Positions 8,988 to 17,294 of a DNA stretch of 64,000 bases are shown here, piece by piece. Location: assembly GCF_036346875.1 (NCBI RefSeq), contig NZ_CP107852.1, positions 4,278,001-4,342,000 of the forward strand, read 5' to 3'. Position 1 is the stretch's first letter. Each line of letters begins with the position of its first letter. This DNA is from Nocardia sp. NBC_00508 (GTDB lineage Bacteria > Actinomycetota > Actinomycetes > Mycobacteriales > Mycobacteriaceae). The notes beneath the pieces are model-generated. The model searched no databases, was not told where the DNA came from, and worked only from the letters and a program-made list of their open reading frames with translations. A program made the position numbers and the translations under genes.

Positions 8988-9112
8988 GACCCCGGCTCGC
9001 GTCCGAGTGGCCGTCGCTTTCGCGAGGAAGCCGCCGGCGGCGGTTGCTCAGGCGCGACCCGGAAGGCGCCGTGAGCACGCGGCGCAGCGAATCAGAACGA
9101 GCAGATCAACCC
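8988..9112 (-). repeat. Family A palindromic repeat, copy 3 (degenerate)
   Basis: Contains GGCTCGCGTCCGAG and GCGGCGGTTGCTC modules and ends, read on the minus strand, with GCTCGTTCTGATTCGCTGCGCC-like sequence in two parts (GCTCGTTCTGA, TTCGCTGCGCC) that resembles the family boundary GCTCTGTTTGA, TTTGCAGCGCC. The boundary overlaps the last codons and stop of the methyltransferase gene at 9092. It is much more diverged than copies 2 and 7. Confidence 0.5.
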
Positions 9113-9634
9113 CAGCAGATCGCCGGACGAGATGGTGCGGACGTCGAAGCCCGCCTCGGCCAAGTGCTGGGTGAGCCTGCCCGGAGCCGGTTTCGGACTG
9201 GTCGGCTCGGGCGCGTCGGGCGTGCCGTAGCCGTAGTACAGGCACAGTGCGCCGCGGGGTGCCAGTAGCCGCCGGATCGAGGCGAGTTCGGCATTGGGCC
9301 TTTTCGTCCAGAACAGGTTGACGTTCACTGCCAGGATCTTGTCGAAACCCGCTGCGCCGGGTTCGATTTCGCTCAGCAGCAGGTCCGGGTCCACGTTCGC
9401 CAAATCGGCGTGCACCAGGCGGATCCGGCCCGAATCGAGCTGTGCGGCATGCTTTTTGCGCGCGCGGGCGATGGCCGTGCCGGAGCGCTCGACACCGACG
9501 ATCCTCCCGTCGGTCACCTGTTCGGCGAGGCAGGAGATCGAATCGCTGGAACCGGGACCGATCTCCAGGACCCGGTCGGTGGGCCGCACGTCCATGGTCC
9601 GGACTATCCAGGTGAAGCGCTGGTCGGCTGCCAT
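9092..9634 (-). CDS. Class I SAM-dependent methyltransferase
   Basis: A small (180 aa) class I methyltransferase with motif I LEIGPGSSDS near residue 23, an acidic GVERSG strand end after it, and a VHADLANV motif. The acceptor is unknown. The last residues (CSF) and the stop codon fall in a degenerate family A repeat, so the original C-terminus may have been replaced. It lies 9 bp after the acetyltransferase gene on the same strand, suggesting one transcript. Confidence 0.85.
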   Translation of the reverse strand: MAADQRFTWIVRTMDVRPTDRVLEIGPGSSDSISCLAEQVTDGRIVGVERSGTAIARARKKHAAQLDSGRIRLVHADLANVDPDLLLSEIEPGAAGFDKILAVNVNLFWTKRPNAELASIRRLLAPRGALCLYYGYGTPDAPEPTSPKPAPGRLTQHLAEAGFDVRTISSGDLLGLICSF

Positions 9635-9643
9635 CCTCGCAAT

Positions 9644-10264
9644 CTACGACACGCCGTCCGCGATGCCCAGTGCCGTCGCGGTGGTCGTTGTCCGGTCGAA
9701 CTCGGCAGGCCACCCTGCGGCGGGGCCGGGCGGGTCGGTGCGCAGCCGGGCGGCGAACCAGTGGTCGCGCCGTCGGCCGCGCTGCACACTGCCCAGCCGG
9801 GACAGGCCCTCGTACCGGAATCCAGCGCGGCGCGCCACCGCGGCGGACGCGTAATTGCCCACGTAGGCGCGCCAGCCGATCCGTTCCAAGTCCAGCCTGT
9901 CGGCGCGGAACCCGAAGTCGCACACCATGTTCACCGCCTGAGTCATCAGGCCGCGCGACCGCTGCGCGGGAATGAGCCAGAACCCGATCTCGGCCGAACT
10001 CTCGTCGCGTCGGCCGAGGCTGATCGTGCCGACGACCGGCCCATCGGGGTGCAGCCGCACCGCCCAGATCGGGCTGCGCGACGACCAGCCGGGAACGACC
10101 ATGTCCTCGATGAAGGACACGGCGTTTTCCCGCACATAGGGCACCGGGACGGTCACCCATTCCCCGATGGACGGCTCCTGGCAGCATTCGGTGATGGTGT
10201 CTACGTCGTCCATCGTCGGCGCCGACAGCCAGATCATTCCGTTCGACAGCACGTGATGGTCCAT
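9644..10264 (-). CDS. GNAT acetyltransferase, RimJ/RimL-like
   Basis: A 206-residue N-acetyltransferase of the RimJ/RimL/PaiA-like (Acetyltransf_3) type, with WAVRLHPDGPVVGTISLG in the central sheet, the acetyl-CoA motif A as QRSRGLM, and the NYASAAVARRAGFRYEG segment typical of this subgroup. The substrate may be a protein N-terminus or a small amine; nothing here decides. It is transcribed with the methyltransferase and divergent from the ECF41-like sigma gene. Confidence 0.87.
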   Translation of the reverse strand: MDHHVLSNGMIWLSAPTMDDVDTITECCQEPSIGEWVTVPVPYVRENAVSFIEDMVVPGWSSRSPIWAVRLHPDGPVVGTISLGRRDESSAEIGFWLIPAQRSRGLMTQAVNMVCDFGFRADRLDLERIGWRAYVGNYASAAVARRAGFRYEGLSRLGSVQRGRRRDHWFAARLRTDPPGPAAGWPAEFDRTTTTATALGIADGVS

Positions 10265-10274
10265 TGGGCCATGC

Positions 10275-10301
10275 TGTCACGGACCGGCCCGCCGGATCAT
10301 C
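10275..10301 (+). promoter_or_regulatory. Weak candidate ECF41 promoter before the sigma gene
   Basis: TGTCACG (10275-10281), 16 nt, then CATC (10298-10301) gives 6 of 7 and 3 of 4 matches to the ECF41 pattern, 73 bp before the sigma gene. It would fit autoregulation, but the -10 element is imperfect. Confidence 0.3.
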
Positions 10302-10373
10302 CGGTTTGTCCATCACCCAATGCTCGGATACCGCGCGGAAACGTGCCACCGCCGGACCGTAGACTTCCCGGTG

Positions 10374-11285
10374 ATGGTTGCCGCGCTGCTTTCCGACCTG
10401 TTCGAGTCACATCGGGCGCATTTGCTCTCGGTCGCCTATCGGCTGACGGGCAGCGTCGGCGATGCCGAGGACGCGGTTCAGGAAAGCTGGCTGCGTCTGG
10501 CGGGCGCGCACCAGTCCGAGATCGAGGACCTGCGGGCCTGGCTGACCACCGTCGTCAGCCGGATCTGCCTGGACCGTTTGCGGAGTGCGGCGGCGCGCCG
10601 GGAAAGCTACGTCGGCCAGTGGCTGCCGGAACCCGTGGTCACCGCCCGAACGCCGTCGAGTGCGCCCGACCCGCTGGAGGCGGTGGTACGCAAGCAGGAG
10701 TGCCGATTCGCGGCGCTGGTCGTGCTGGACACCCTGACGCCGCCGCAGCGGGTGGCCTTCGTGCTGCACGACGGACTTTCGGTGCCGTTCGATGAGATCG
10801 CCGACATCCTCGGCATCTCCGCCGACGCCGCACGCCAGCTGGCCGTGCGCGCCCGCAAGGCGGTGGCGCGGACGCCGCAGCCGGTGGCTGATGCCGAGCA
10901 CGAGGCGGCGGTGCAGCGTTTCCTCACCGCGCTGAGCTCCGGTGACGTTGCCGCCGTTGCGGCGGCGCTGCACCCGGACGCGGTGACGATCGGCGACGCC
11001 AACGGCACCACCGCCACCGCGGTGAACGTCCTGCACGGCGCGGATCGGATCGCCCGCTTCTACCTGGGGCTGGTGCGCAAGTACGGACTTCAGGACACGC
11101 CGTTGGATTTCGAATTCGCCTCGGTCAACGGGCAATTGGGCCTTGTGGTCGCCGCGCGTCCGGCCGAGGAGGGGCGGGCCGGTTATCCCACCCGGGTTGT
11201 CGGTTTCACCGTGTGTGACGGATTGGTCTGGGGCACTTACGATCTGGCGAATCCAGCCAAGCTGGGCGGGATTCGGCTGGGTTGA
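10374..11285 (+). CDS. ECF41-type RNA polymerase sigma factor (SigJ-like) with SnoaL-like tail
   Basis: A 303-residue extracytoplasmic-function sigma factor: region 2 at about residues 5-70 (YRLTGSVGDAEDAVQESWLRL), region 4 at about 105-165 (LTPPQRVAFVLHD, DEIADILGISADAARQLAVRARK), then a fused NTF2/SnoaL-like domain of about 120 residues. In group ECF41 that domain replaces an anti-sigma factor. The NPDKL-like motif near the C-terminus appears as NPAKL; the usual DGGG motif is altered to DANG. The ATG at 10374 (or GTG at 10371) has no clear ribosome binding site and may be leaderless. The likely target is the CMD gene at 6707. Confidence 0.9.
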   Translation: MVAALLSDLFESHRAHLLSVAYRLTGSVGDAEDAVQESWLRLAGAHQSEIEDLRAWLTTVVSRICLDRLRSAAARRESYVGQWLPEPVVTARTPSSAPDPLEAVVRKQECRFAALVVLDTLTPPQRVAFVLHDGLSVPFDEIADILGISADAARQLAVRARKAVARTPQPVADAEHEAAVQRFLTALSSGDVAAVAAALHPDAVTIGDANGTTATAVNVLHGADRIARFYLGLVRKYGLQDTPLDFEFASVNGQLGLVVAARPAEEGRAGYPTRVVGFTVCDGLVWGTYDLANPAKLGGIRLG

Positions 11286-11651
11286 GCGCCAGCCGTCTGT
11301 CGCCAGCCGCGCGTCGGCTGAGGCGGATGCGAGCTGGAGGCGACACCGACTCCGGGTTTACCGGTCGCGGCGCCCGGCCCGGTGTCGCCGAACTTATCGA
11401 CCAGGTTCGTGACCAGTCGCGCAGCAAATGCCCCGCAAGGAACGCAGTACTTGTCCGCCGACGGGCAGATCCGGGAAGGAATCTGTAAATATTCCGTTTC
11501 GGGATTGCCCGCGAGCTTGTGGGCTAGAACATGGCGAGGCTTTTGCCATTGGAGCAACGAACAATTCTGCAGGTGAATGGCCTGGTCAGCACCTTAGATG
11601 ATGACAGCTATCCTTTGGCAACAAGACCCGCCTCTGGACTACTCTCCGGGT
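11286..11651. other. Intergenic gap without recognised gene
   Basis: This 366-bp stretch between the sigma gene and dapC is less GC-rich than its surroundings in its second half. No ribosome binding site plus conserved-looking frame was found on either strand; a 106-codon minus-strand frame over 11237-11557 looks random. Confidence 0.5.
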
Positions 11652-12818
11652 ATGCCCTCGCAACCCCAGACCGTGGCCCGCCTGCGTCCCTTCGCCTCCA
11701 CGATCTTCGCCGAGATGACCGAGCTCGCCGTCCGCCACGACGCGGTGAACCTGGGCCAGGGATTTCCCGACACCGACGGGCCCGCGAGCATGCTGGAGGT
11801 GGCTCGCCGCGCCATCGCCGACGGCCTCAACCAGTACCCGCCAGGGCGTGGCGTGCCGGTGCTGCGTCAAGCCGTCGCCGACGACCGCGCCCGGCGCTAC
11901 GGGACCAGCTACGACCCGGAGGCGCAGGTACTGGTGACGGTGGGCGCGACGGAGGCGATCAGCGCCGCGGTGCTCGGCCTGGTCGAGCCCGGTCAGGAAG
12001 TCGTGCTGATCGAGCCGTACTACGACTCGTACGCCGCCGCGGTGGCGCTGGCCGGTGCACGTCGGCGCACGGCCCGACTGGTGGCCGACGGCGACCGGTT
12101 CGTCCTCGACCTGGACAGTCTGCGCGCCGCGATCACCCCGGCGACCCGGATGCTGATCGTCAACTCGCCACACAATCCGACCGGCACGGTGCTCGGGCGC
12201 CCGGATCTGCAAGCGATCGCCGAGATCGCCTGTGAGCGTGACATTCTGGTGCTCACCGACGAGGTATACGAGCACCTGGTCTACGACGGCGCCGAGCACA
12301 TCAGCTTGGCCACCCTGCCGGGCATGGCCGAGCGGACGATCGTGGTGTCCAGTGCGGCAAAGACTTTCAGCGTCACGGGATGGAAGACCGGGTGGGCGTG
12401 CGGCCCTGCCGACCTGATCGACGGCGTACTCGCGGCGAAGCAGTTCCTGACTTTCGTGGCGGGCGGTCCGTTTCAGCCCGCGGTCGCGCACGCGATCAAC
12501 CACGAGCTGGGCTGGGTCGCGAAGTTGCGAGATGCGTTGTCCGAGAAGCGGCTTCGCCTCTCCGCGGCACTGGCCGACACCGGGTTGGGCGTGCAAACCA
12601 GCGCAGGCGGGTACTTCGTGTGTGCAGACATCACACCCCTCGGCGCCGCCGACGGTCTGGCGTTCTGCCGGGAACTGCCCAAGCGACTCGGTGTCGCGGC
12701 GGTGCCGGTCAGCGTGTTCGCCGACGACACCGCCGCCTGGAACCATCTGGTGCGTTTCACCTTCTGCAAGCGCGATGAAACGCTGGACGAGGGCGTCCGC
12801 CGATTGCGCTTGGGCTGA
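11652..12818 (+). CDS. dapC: Class I/II aminotransferase, DapC-like (Rv0858c homologue)
   Basis: PLP-dependent fold type I aminotransferase of 388 residues. Visible are NLGQGFPDTDGP, QYPPGRGVPVLRQA, VGATEAI, SPHNPTG, TDEVYEHL, the PLP-lysine segment SSAAKTFSVTGWKTGW and the C-terminal VRFTFCKRDETLDE. The sequence follows M. tuberculosis Rv0858c, named N-succinyldiaminopimelate aminotransferase (lysine and cell-wall diaminopimelate synthesis), though the family also holds kynurenine and glutamine transaminases. The ATG at 11652 is chosen because conserved sequence starts with RLRPFASTIFAEM. It opens the stretch syntenic with M. tuberculosis. Confidence 0.85.
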   Translation: MPSQPQTVARLRPFASTIFAEMTELAVRHDAVNLGQGFPDTDGPASMLEVARRAIADGLNQYPPGRGVPVLRQAVADDRARRYGTSYDPEAQVLVTVGATEAISAAVLGLVEPGQEVVLIEPYYDSYAAAVALAGARRRTARLVADGDRFVLDLDSLRAAITPATRMLIVNSPHNPTGTVLGRPDLQAIAEIACERDILVLTDEVYEHLVYDGAEHISLATLPGMAERTIVVSSAAKTFSVTGWKTGWACGPADLIDGVLAAKQFLTFVAGGPFQPAVAHAINHELGWVAKLRDALSEKRLRLSAALADTGLGVQTSAGGYFVCADITPLGAADGLAFCRELPKRLGVAAVPVSVFADDTAAWNHLVRFTFCKRDETLDEGVRRLRLG

Positions 12819-12868
12819 TCGGAAAACCTTGCCGTGAACTGTCAGGTTTTGCTGGCAACGTGCTCGGC

Positions 12869-13426
12869 ATGGCTACCCAGTACTACACGGCGACCAGTTT
12901 GGACGGATTCCTCGCCGACGCGGACAACTCGCTCTCCTGGCTGTTCGAGGTGGACGGAGCGGAGCAGGCGCAAGCAGGCATCGCCGGCTTCCTAGCGCAG
13001 GTCGGCGCCATGTGCATGGGCGCGACCACCTACGAGTGGATCGTGGCCAACGAGCCACCGGAGAACTGGCGCAGGTACTACGGCGACCTCCCGTGCTGGG
13101 TGTTCACCCACCGCGATCTCCCCGTCATCCCCGACGCGAACCTCCGATTCGTCTCCGGCTCCGTCGAGCCCGTGCACCGCGAGATGGCCGCGGCTGCGGG
13201 CGATCGCAGTATCTGGATCGTCGGCGGCGGCGATCTGGCCGGTCAGTTCGCCGACGCCGGGCTGCTCGACGAGATCGTCGCCAGCGTCGTTCCGGTGACT
13301 CTCGGAGCGGGCGCGCCCCTGCTGCCTCGGCGCATCTTGTCTGCTCGGATGCGGCTCACGAAGGTCGAACAGGCAGGACAGTTCGCCGAACTGCACTACG
13401 ACCTCAGCACTGGAGCACGGACCTGA
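12869..13426 (+). CDS. Dihydrofolate reductase-family protein (RibD C-terminal-like)
   Basis: A 185-residue RibD_C/DHFR-like reductase: YYTATSLDGFLAD at the N-terminus, GATTYEW, and the nucleotide-binding IWIVGGGDLAGQFADAGLLDE block. Such stand-alone proteins are probably NADPH-dependent reductases, with substrate rarely known. A GTG three codons earlier is an alternative start. It does not sit in a riboflavin or folate operon. Confidence 0.85.
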   Translation: MATQYYTATSLDGFLADADNSLSWLFEVDGAEQAQAGIAGFLAQVGAMCMGATTYEWIVANEPPENWRRYYGDLPCWVFTHRDLPVIPDANLRFVSGSVEPVHREMAAAAGDRSIWIVGGGDLAGQFADAGLLDEIVASVVPVTLGAGAPLLPRRILSARMRLTKVEQAGQFAELHYDLSTGART

Positions 13427-13642
13427 GTGTCGACCACGGGAAGCTTCGGCGGTCGGCACCCTCTTCCGATCGCGCAGTTGAGTTGGGGCAGATCGGGGCA
13501 CAATCCGTCATCTTCGGTGGCTGCGCTGACGTGCGCTGCCTCACCTTCTGCTGATGAGGGGCGGGGAGTGTGACATGCTTGTCGGTGAGCACGAGCTGTT
13601 GAAGTGATCGCTCGGCTTGCTACAGAAAGCAATACAAAGTAA

Positions 13643-13846
13643 ATGACGCAAGGCATTGTGAAGTGGTTTAACGGCGAAAAGGGCTTCGGGTTCATCGCGC
13701 AAGACGCTGGCGGTCCCGACGTTTTCGTTCACTACTCCGAGATTTCCGGCTCCGGGTTCAAGTCCCTCGACGAGGGGCAGCGTGTCGAGTTCGAGGTCGG
13801 CCAGGGCCAGAAGGGTCCGCAGGCCCAGAGCGTCCGCGCCATCTAG
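13643..13846 (+). CDS. cspA: Cold shock protein, CspA type
   Basis: A 67-residue single cold-shock domain with RNP1 KGFGFI and RNP2 VFVHYSEI; it binds single-stranded RNA/DNA as a chaperone. The ATG at 13643 has no good Shine-Dalgarno (an A-rich AATACAAAGTAA precedes it), which is common for cold-shock genes with regulated leaders. A strong terminator follows 15 bp after the stop. Confidence 0.95.
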   Translation: MTQGIVKWFNGEKGFGFIAQDAGGPDVFVHYSEISGSGFKSLDEGQRVEFEVGQGQKGPQAQSVRAI

Positions 13847-13860
13847 GAGCTGACAAACCG

Positions 13861-13894
13861 GAAACCCGCGCCACGGCGCGGGTTTCTTGCTTTT
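13861..13894 (+). terminator. Intrinsic terminator of cspA
   Basis: GAAACCCGCG (13861-13870) and CGCGGGTTTC (13877-13886) form a 10-bp stem with a 6-nt loop, followed by TTGCTTTT. It is a textbook rho-independent terminator. Confidence 0.85.
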
Positions 13895-14038
13895 CCAGGC
13901 CGGCTGGCACCGAAGCCTCGAACTCGACGCCCAGCTCTCGCGACGAGATCCACCCGCACCGGACCCCGGACAGCTGAACTTCAACAGTCGCCGCACCGGG
14001 TGCCGAGTTCGGCCCACACCTTTTGCCGCCGCCGTGGG

Positions 14039-14683
14039 TCAGGCGGGCGTGGGACGGGTGCGGTCGGTAGCCAGCAGGGCGGCGATGGTGCCGAGCATCG
14101 TGCCGGTGATGTAGCGCTGCGTGCGCAGCCACAGGGGGCGCTTGGTGAGGAAGGTCGCGAGGCCGCCCGCGCCCAGGACGATCAATCCGTTCACGGTGAG
14201 CGCCACCCCGATCTGCACCGACCCCAGGCACAGGCTCTGCAACCACACCTTGCCGTGCTCCGGCGTCACGAACTGCGGAATCAACGCCATGTACATGATC
14301 GCGATCTTCGGATTCAGCAGATTGGTGACCAGCCCCATCGTGAACAGCCGTCGCGTCGGATCGGCGGACAGCGCCGCGGGCGCGAACACAGAAACCCCAC
14401 CCGGCCGCAGCGCCTGCCACGCCAACCACCCCAGATAAGCGGCCCCAGCCAGCTTCACCCCCAGATACAGCCCCGGCACCACCGCGAACACAGCCGTGAT
14501 CCCGGCGGTCGCCGCCGCCAGATATACCCCGAACCCAGCCGCCACCCCACTCAACGACACCAGCCCGGCCCGCCGCCCCTGCGACACCGTCCGCGACACC
14601 AGATACATCATGTTCGGCCCCGGCGTGAGCACCATCCCCAACGCCGCCACCGCAACCCCGGCCACCGCCGCCATCTCGATCAT
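14039..14683 (-). CDS. LysE/RhtB family amino-acid exporter
   Basis: A 214-residue inner-membrane protein with about six hydrophobic segments and the family signature LTPGPNMMYLVSRTVSQG at the first loop, plus GLVTNLLNPKIAIMYMALIPQF in the middle. LysE-family proteins export amino acids or derivatives; the substrate is unknown. The ATG at 14683 has GGGGG just upstream; the GTG at 14698 is an alternative. Confidence 0.9.
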   Translation of the reverse strand: MIEMAAVAGVAVAALGMVLTPGPNMMYLVSRTVSQGRRAGLVSLSGVAAGFGVYLAAATAGITAVFAVVPGLYLGVKLAGAAYLGWLAWQALRPGGVSVFAPAALSADPTRRLFTMGLVTNLLNPKIAIMYMALIPQFVTPEHGKVWLQSLCLGSVQIGVALTVNGLIVLGAGGLATFLTKRPLWLRTQRYITGTMLGTIAALLATDRTRPTPA

Positions 14684-14727
14684 GCCCCCGATCCTCACCT
14701 GTCCCGTTCCCCGCCGTCGCGGTCCAG

Positions 14728-14910
14728 TTGACGGTTGCTGGTCGTGGTCCTAGAAGGAATCGACGGGTGGTCCTGCTGACCGTTTTCCGTAAAACTCGGA
14801 TGCGGGAAGCTGCGGAGGTTGAGCGGGCAAAGGCTCTCCGCAAGGTGTGCGAGGCCGAGCATGACCACGCCCGAGCTAGTTTCGATAGAAAGGTAACCGG
14901 CGATGGCTGA
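14728..14910 (+). pseudogene. Remnant of a RelE/HigB-type (Gp49-like) toxin
   Basis: The last roughly 45 codons read RRVVLLTVFRKTRMREAAEV and then a charged helix, a close match to the C-terminal strand and helix of phage-derived Gp49/HigB-type mRNA interferases, which are normally about 100-120 residues. Nothing upstream in this frame resembles the N-terminal half, and no ribosome binding site is present. The frame stops at 14908-14910, overlapping the start of the antitoxin-like gene, which is the arrangement of intact toxin-antitoxin operons. Most likely a 5'-truncated toxin. Confidence 0.6.
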
Positions 14911-15214
14911 CCACAAGTCCATGGATGAGCTGAGGCGGGAGCGAGCCGATCGTTCTGATTTCAACGCCGCCGAGTACAACGCTGGCCGCGAAGAGGCTCG
15001 ACTGGCAATCGAATTCGCCAACGCTATTCGGGAACGTCGCTTGGAACTCGGACTCACGCAGACGCAGTTGGCCGAGCGTGCCGGGCTGCGGCAGCGGGAT
15101 GTTTCGCGGCTGGAATCCGGCGGCGGCACGCCCACCATCGACATGCTCGAAAGGCTGGCTCATGCACTGGAGTTACGGTTTGTCGCCCGGTTCGAAAAGA
15201 ACGACGCGGACTGA
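14903..15214 (+). CDS. XRE-family regulator, HigA-like antitoxin
   Basis: 103 residues. A charged N-terminal arm is followed by a helix-turn-helix at about residues 42-95 (LELGLTQTQLAERAGLRQRD, RLESGGGTPTIDMLERLAHAL). This is the usual antitoxin paired with Gp49-like toxins. AAAGG lies 9 nt before the ATG, so it should be translated although the toxin upstream is broken. It may act as an orphan repressor or protect against related toxins elsewhere. Confidence 0.8.
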   Translation: MADHKSMDELRRERADRSDFNAAEYNAGREEARLAIEFANAIRERRLELGLTQTQLAERAGLRQRDVSRLESGGGTPTIDMLERLAHALELRFVARFEKNDAD

Positions 15215-15261
15215 CAGGTTGGCTTGAGCAGCACGAAGGTCCGGCCTCGTTGCGGTTCATG

Positions 15262-16626
15262 TTATGCCGCAAGTAGCGTTCGTGCCCGTTCGTTGAAGTC
15301 CGCGACCAGGGGATGCGCTCCGAACGTCATCATGCGCTGCTGCACGTCGCGGACGGCTTCCACCGAGCGCGAGGACTTGACCCTGCGGGAGAGGTCCAGC
15401 ATTCGCACCCCAGCGGCGTGGGCAGCTTCGAGGTCCCGCTTCTGCATGTGTGTGACTGCCAAGGCGGCATGAGACAGTGCCCCGCGCCGCGCACGGTTCT
15501 GTGTACGGGCGTAGGCGATGGACCGGCGTGCATGTGGTTCGGCTTCGTCCGGCTGTTCGAGATCACGAAAGGCGTTCGCCCACTCGCCGCAGATGTACGC
15601 CTGATCGATGAACCGCGCCCACTCGGGTTCTCGGTCGGGTTCGATGCGGGCGAATGCACTTTCCGCCGCGTTGATCGCATGCGCGGTGCCCACTTTGTCG
15701 CCTATGACTGCAAGAGAGCGAGCTTCGAGGGTCCACAGATCCGTCAGACAGGCGGGCGCGTTCACCTTCGACAAACCTTGCCGACCCGCCTGGGCAAGCC
15801 GTCGCCCTTCATGCGGATGCCCGAGCAGCGTCGCCTGGTCGGCCATGCCTGCGAGCACGTGAGCCCCGAGCGCGGGGTCCCGCGACTCCTCCGCCAGGCG
15901 AAGCGCCTGGATGAGATATCGCTGGGCGGCACCGTGCTCGCCGTTGTCGAACGCCATCCACCCAAGCAGATAAGTCTGTTCGGCTGCCGCGCCATACAAC
16001 GCCGAACGGACTTCCTCGGCGTGCGTTCGCCGCAGCAGCGGGTACACATGCTCGTTCATGTACGCCGCCAATACGAGACGACCTGAGCCGCCTCCTTGGA
16101 AGATGTCCATCTCTTGGAACGTGCTGAACATGTTCTTCACGGCGGTGACATCCTCGAGACCCACACGTTGCCGTTCATCGGGAAACTGGTCGAGTGTGTT
16201 GAGCAGCCAGTCTCGAGACGGTCCGATTGCCGCGACGGCCGCGAAGGGCGCTGTGGTCAGGAATTTCCTACGATCCACGTCTGCTCTCCCAAGGTCTGCG
16301 ACTGCTTCCACCGTCTCTGTCCACGATGGGTGGTAGACGAGTGCGCGGTCAACGGTCGACGCGTCGCGTAGACCGAGGTCGTATGTCGTCACACGGTAGC
16401 CGAAACGCGCGGAGAACAGGTCAGCGAGAATCGCCGGAACCGGTGGGCGGGGCTGCTCTCCCTCGTCCACCCAGCGGCGCACGCTCGACGTGTCCGGCCT
16501 GATCTGGGGTTCGCCCCATTCGATCGCCAGGGCACGCACGCGGCGCGCCAGTTCTCCACGGCTCCAACCCGACCGGGTCAGCCACTCGGAAAGGTGCATG
16601 TTCGGACTGTCCATCAGACCTGCCAT
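15262..16626 (-). CDS. XRE-type transcriptional regulator with TPR region
   Basis: About 454 residues. The N-terminus is an HTH of the actinobacterial type (MHLSEWLTRSGWSRGELARR and following, with VRRWVDEGEQPRPPVPAILADLF); the remainder is helical repeat resembling tetratricopeptides (for example QRYLIQALRLAEESRDPALGAHV in pieces). An RRKFLTTAPFAAVAA patch inside often triggers a Tat-signal annotation but lies internally near residue 115. Such regulators are abundant in Nocardia and Streptomyces beside small conserved genes, as here. The start is uncertain (16626, 16614 or 16599). Confidence 0.78.
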   Translation of the reverse strand: MAGLMDSPNMHLSEWLTRSGWSRGELARRVRALAIEWGEPQIRPDTSSVRRWVDEGEQPRPPVPAILADLFSARFGYRVTTYDLGLRDASTVDRALVYHPSWTETVEAVADLGRADVDRRKFLTTAPFAAVAAIGPSRDWLLNTLDQFPDERQRVGLEDVTAVKNMFSTFQEMDIFQGGGSGRLVLAAYMNEHVYPLLRRTHAEEVRSALYGAAAEQTYLLGWMAFDNGEHGAAQRYLIQALRLAEESRDPALGAHVLAGMADQATLLGHPHEGRRLAQAGRQGLSKVNAPACLTDLWTLEARSLAVIGDKVGTAHAINAAESAFARIEPDREPEWARFIDQAYICGEWANAFRDLEQPDEAEPHARRSIAYARTQNRARRGALSHAALAVTHMQKRDLEAAHAAGVRMLDLSRRVKSSRSVEAVRDVQQRMMTFGAHPLVADFNERARTLLAA

Positions 16627-16811
16627 TTCGTCACCCGAAGCGGTCGATCCACCACCTTTCAACACCCGCTGCGACCTTACTCTCGGCAACTCCGCGGTGT
16701 GTGCTGAATACGCGTCCGGTCGAGAGGTTCTATCCCATCTCCGGGGACCATTTCAGGGGATAGCGGGGACGGGCGCATCCAAGGCCACCGATACGAGCAG
16801 AGGTCTTTCCA

Positions 16812-17294
16812 ATGGACCACATAGCTTTTGGGGACACGCCGCTGTCCCGTGTCAACTACTACCGGCGGGTGTGCGACCTGCCCGCTGTCATCGACCCGCC
16901 CTGCATGGGCCGGATCATCATGCGCGCAACGCAAGTGTGGGGGATCATCATGCCCGCCCAACTCGGCGCGGCGGTCAGAAACCATATGCGACATCAGCAT
17001 TCGCTGATCGGACCGATCATGTCGCATCCGCGGTCGAAGCGGTGGACCATCCTCACCCGACCTGACCTGCCCGACGAGGTGCGACTGTTCGCCGAGTTGT
17101 ATCGGCTGAACGTGTCGATCGTGCGGACCGGAGGAACGATCGCGCTACCGAGCCCGGACCACCGATCCGCGCACCTGCGGCTGTGGGTCGAAGCACCCAA
17201 CTGCCCGTTCCGCCACTCGGGTCTGGTCGTGGTCGACGCCATCCGAGCGTGCGCCGGACCCGGCAAGCCCCCGAGGGCGGCGGCGCATGTCTGA
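16812..17294 (+). CDS. Conserved actinobacterial protein of unknown function
   Basis: 160 residues, not assigned to a characterised family. The core reads MPAQLGAAVRNHM, HPRSKRWTILTRPDLPD, LFAELYRLNVSIVRTGG, IALPSPDHR and SGLVVVDAIRACA, a pattern I associate with small Nocardia/Streptomyces proteins next to XRE-TPR regulators. No signal peptide or membrane segment. AGAGG is 8 nt before the ATG. It is divergent from the XRE-TPR gene and heads a run of three overlapping genes. Confidence 0.7.
   Translation: MDHIAFGDTPLSRVNYYRRVCDLPAVIDPPCMGRIIMRATQVWGIIMPAQLGAAVRNHMRHQHSLIGPIMSHPRSKRWTILTRPDLPDEVRLFAELYRLNVSIVRTGGTIALPSPDHRSAHLRLWVEAPNCPFRHSGLVVVDAIRACAGPGKPPRAAAHV

Noticed and set aside
11237..11557. 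106-codon minus-strand frame in the gap before dapC
   Set aside because: Overlaps the sigma gene end, no ribosome binding site, no recognisable pattern.
14728..14910. Short intact toxin gene
   Set aside because: Only the C-terminal part of the fold is present and no start signal is found, so it is listed as a remnant.
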